Origin: Mesocentrotus franciscanus
Lineage: Eukaryota; Echinodermata; Echinoidea; Camarodonta; Strongylocentrotidae
Assembly (NCBI GenBank): GCA_037976565.1
Contig: CP137675.1
Coordinates: forward strand, 21,044,446-21,108,445
Length of the DNA stretch: 64,000 nt
Direction: 5' to 3'
Of this stretch, positions 62,088 through 64,000 are shown piece by piece; the stretch's first letter is position 1; each line of letters begins with the position of its first letter. The notes under the pieces were generated by a model that was not told where the DNA came from, searched no databases, and worked only from the letters and a program-made list of their open reading frames with translations. The translations under genes and the position numbers were made by a program.

Positions 62088-62835
62088 TCAAAAGCTTTCC
62101 CATTTCAGAGAAGGTTTCTTTGATTTTTTTGAAGGTGCATGTATTTTAGACCTCGTCGTGATGATGGGTGGTGTTTGTGGTAACACTTTGGGGAGTTTGT
62201 GGCACTCGCCCTTTCAGTTTGATATGTTGCAAGATTTCACGTCTGTCTTTGTTCAAAATCAACGTTTCTGGTACATTGGCGTCTCGCAGGACCTGTAAAG
62301 TATTGCCAACCCATAGGCTTGGCCATGTTACGATCTTTTAATACATCATACATCAAATCAATGACGTTGGAACCTCCGATGACCCGACCATTAAAAACCA
62401 ATTCTCCGCGAGTATTCCATCCCCATAATTCATTTTCTGGTTTCTTTAAAACGTGATCCATCAATAATTTAGCTTTGTGCTTCAACGTCACGGGCAACGT
62501 CTTTAAAACTTGTTCCTCATGGAGCCGGTATGCTCCGTCTCACTCTGAGAGGGTGCATCTTGAGCGATGCTCTCCAGAGGAGGCTGTTCTGTCATTTTGA
62601 CATGAATCGACGTGGGTCTTGCCTCATGATGTTGTAATTGTAGATATTTTTGCAAAGCTTCGTGGTATTGGACCACTTTATCCTTGTCCGATACACCGCT
62701 AGATTGTAAAATGGATTGAATACTCTCGTCCAACTTGGATAACACCCTGCTCGTGGGTTGAGCACTTCCCATGGATGCCTGAACTGCCCGTGCCATTTCC
62801 TCCGGTACCAACGTCATTTTCTTGGTATACTCCAT
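62088..62835 (-). CDS. Conserved Polinton protein (KLDESIQSIL family), frame-broken
   Basis: Starts MEYTKKMTLVPEEMARAVQ at 62835 and holds RVLSKLDESIQSILQ, KDKVVQYHEALQKYL. A break near 62515 leads to LPVTLKHKAKLLMDHVLKK, WGWNTRGELVFNGRVIGGSN and a KPMGWQYF end; another near 62300 leads to a frame with NVPETLILNKDRREIL. A further change near 62155 reaches a Lys-rich end with stop 62088-62090 (the alternative stop is 62146-62148). I recognise this as a protein commonly carried by animal Polintons, with no function known to me; helical and charged. Its ATG directly abuts the stop of the upstream small gene. Confidence 0.75.
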
Positions 62836-63148
62836 CTATCCCGTCAAAAGCCGCAAAATAGGACCGAGAATTGCGCTTAAAAATCCTCCCTTTGTACAAA
62901 AGTATCTTTTCTGACTTTATGACTGTTACGTTTATCAGCAGCTTTTCGCATATGTTTCTTATACCGAGATAAAGTCTTCTTTGCGAAGCTGTTAGAGGTA
63001 CATTGCCTTTTAAAGTATTTGAGCAGCATTCCGAAAGACAAGTAATCAATGTTTTAGTTGCATGCTCCAAAAAGGCTTTCCTCTGTCGAGGAGTGCACTT
63101 GGCAAGTACGCGCAGTTCAGGCACATGGGTCTTTACGTTGTGAGACAT
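62836..63148 (-). CDS. Small conserved Polinton protein, C-terminal frame break
   Basis: About 100 codons from ATG 63148: VPELRVLAKCTPRQRKAFLE, then helices with LKGNVPLTASQRRLYLGI. After a single-base break near 62915 the end becomes a glycine/hydrophobic tail (GGFLSAILGPILRLLTG, stop 62836-62838), as expected for this small protein of Polintons. The hydrophobic tail suggests membrane or capsid association, which is inference. The stop and the next gene's ATG are adjacent (TAGATG), as in compact viral operon-like blocks. Confidence 0.72.
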
Positions 63149-63194
63149 GATGAACTAATGATAATTTCCCAACTTCACGTCTTACCTTATACTT

Positions 63195-63838
63195 TTATTT
63201 TTTTTTTGGTACATACACAGTAGTAAATTCATTTGGAAATATGTGTGTTCTTAATCTATGAGATTCTAACGTGTTCGCTTTTAAATCAATCAACAAGTAA
63301 CCGTAAGGATTTTTGGTGGCATCGTTGTAAGCCTCCTGCACATATTTTGTTTGACCCGGGTAAAGTTGACGTCCTAAATGTGTAATCTGCGATTTGTCCC
63401 TGGGGTTTTTATAAATGACTAAATACTGAGCATTTAAACTGATGGTACGGGTCTCTTTACCAGCATGAAAAAGATTCTGAACAATAAATATGACAGAGAG
63501 GTTGCGATGATGCGATCCACGCGTAAACAAACTCGTCATATTTGCATCTTTGTGCATTCTGCCATTAAATCGTCAACAATGATCAAATTACGTAAGTTGG
63601 GATCAATAACACCATCAAAACTACTTGGAAATCCTTCTATGAATTCTATAGTGGGCACTTCGGCCATCATTTCAGTATAGGCTTTTTGATACACGCCATA
63701 ACACCAAATAATTTTTTGAGGTGGTTTTTCAATTAAATCCTGATTGTATTTTAACAGTTTTCGTACAAAGACAGTTTTGCCACTCCCCGTAGGGCCTGCC
63801 ACCATGCAGGTAAAAGGATGCACAAATTTAACGGTCAT
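63195..63838 (-). CDS. ATP: FtsK/HerA-type DNA packaging ATPase, one frame break
   Basis: ATG 63838. Walker A GPTGSGKT at about residues 15-22, Walker B NLIIVDDLM, then a break near 63550 and the rest TSLFTRGSHHRNLSVIFIVQ (sensor with Gln, motif III), AQYLVIYKNPRDKSQI, LGRQLYPG and a C-terminal VYVPKK. This is the A32-like genome-packaging ATPase of Polintons and related viruses. Start codon A/T overlaps the stop of the short upstream ORF (ATGA). Confidence 0.92.
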
Positions 63839-63990
63839 GGTAACAATCGTCGACAAAATGTCAACCCTCCTCGTATGGCCTTACCAACGGCAAATGGGGT
63901 GAATGTAGAGTGCAATGGATTGATGTAGGTGATGGCACGTGCAATACGCAGCGTGGTTCTCCCAATCCATGCCCTGAATTCTCTCAACAT
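63835..63990 (-). CDS. Short basic ORF upstream of the ATPase, possibly partial
   Basis: 51 codons from ATG 63990 (MLREFRAWIGRTTLRIARAI ... GLTFCRRLLP). The stop TGA overlaps the ATPase ATG by the ATGA arrangement typical of coupled viral genes. Arg-rich with hydrophobic stretches. The frame stays open to the window edge, so it could be the C-terminus of a longer gene. Not recognised. Confidence 0.4.
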   Translation of the reverse strand: MLREFRAWIGRTTLRIARAITYINPLHSTFTPFAVGKAIRGGLTFCRRLLP

Positions 63991-64000
63991 ACATAAAGTA

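Larger units (their letters stand above)
54953..64000 (+). mobile_element. Polinton/Maverick, left part (continues past window)
   Basis: A self-synthesising, virus-like DNA transposon. The left end starts AGTGTTAATTGGC, the AG-start expected of Polintons. Inside in order: promoter, PC4-like and acidic-protein exons, integrase, minor capsid, pVI-like protein, major capsid, protease (all +), then two small conserved proteins and the packaging ATPase (-). This gene set is diagnostic. DNA polymerase B, the right inverted terminus and the 6-bp target duplication (candidate left copy ATAGGA, 54947-54952) lie beyond or cannot be confirmed. Most genes carry single-base frame breaks, so this copy is probably inactive. 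Confidence 0.95.

Noticed and set aside
1..64000. CRISPR arrays, bacterial operons, rRNA or intact tRNA genes
   Set aside because: No regularly spaced direct repeats with unique spacers, no rRNA-like blocks; tRNA-like boxes occur only in SINE heads.

Overview
The window reads as nuclear DNA of a marine invertebrate deuterostome, most likely an echinoderm (sea-urchin-like). The evidence is AT-rich sequence, small exons in kilobase-scale introns, vertebrate-like orthologues with vertebrate-like exon content, very frequent TGTACATG words, tRNA-derived SINEs with (TTA)n tails, many palindromic MITEs and a Polinton. I could run no search, so the organism is an inference.

Layout. (1) 61-4304 (+): the 3' part of a lysosomal beta-hexosaminidase gene. 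It holds two homologous, frame-equivalent copies of the exon carrying the substrate-pocket tyrosine. (2) 8555-24630 (-): a complete 18-exon GFM2 gene (mitochondrial elongation factor G2, 741 codons), tail-to-tail with the hexosaminidase as HEXB and GFM2 are in human. (3) 27786-36669 (+): a complete 8-exon HAUS1 gene (augmin subunit 1, 280 codons), head-to-head with GFM2; an antisense 5'-truncated LINE sits in its first intron. (4) 36670-54952: no gene I can support. This stretch holds transposon remnants: a hAT-type MITE with perfect 8-bp target duplications, a LINE 3' fragment, a 0.9-kb GA/TC foldback, TTAA-flanked palindromes and nested inverted-repeat elements. (5) 54953-64000: the left 9 kb of a Polinton/Maverick, running off the window.

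The Polinton has a terminal region rich in CCGGAAGT-type sites, a full CCAAT/GC/TATA promoter, and a spliced leader exon that can join in frame to a PC4-like single-stranded-DNA-binding exon or to an acidic-protein exon. Then come a chromodomain integrase, penton-like minor capsid, pVI-like basic protein, major capsid and adenain-type protease on +. Two small Polinton proteins, the packaging ATPase and a short basic ORF lie on -. DNA polymerase B and the right terminus must lie beyond 64000. Together these are integration, capsid, maturation and packaging functions of a virus-like element. About 15-20 single-base frame breaks lie in it, while about 3 kb of host coding sequence has none, so this copy looks decayed (or mis-assembled as a multicopy repeat).

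The host genes are unrelated in function: lysosomal glycan degradation, mitochondrial ribosome recycling and spindle microtubule nucleation.
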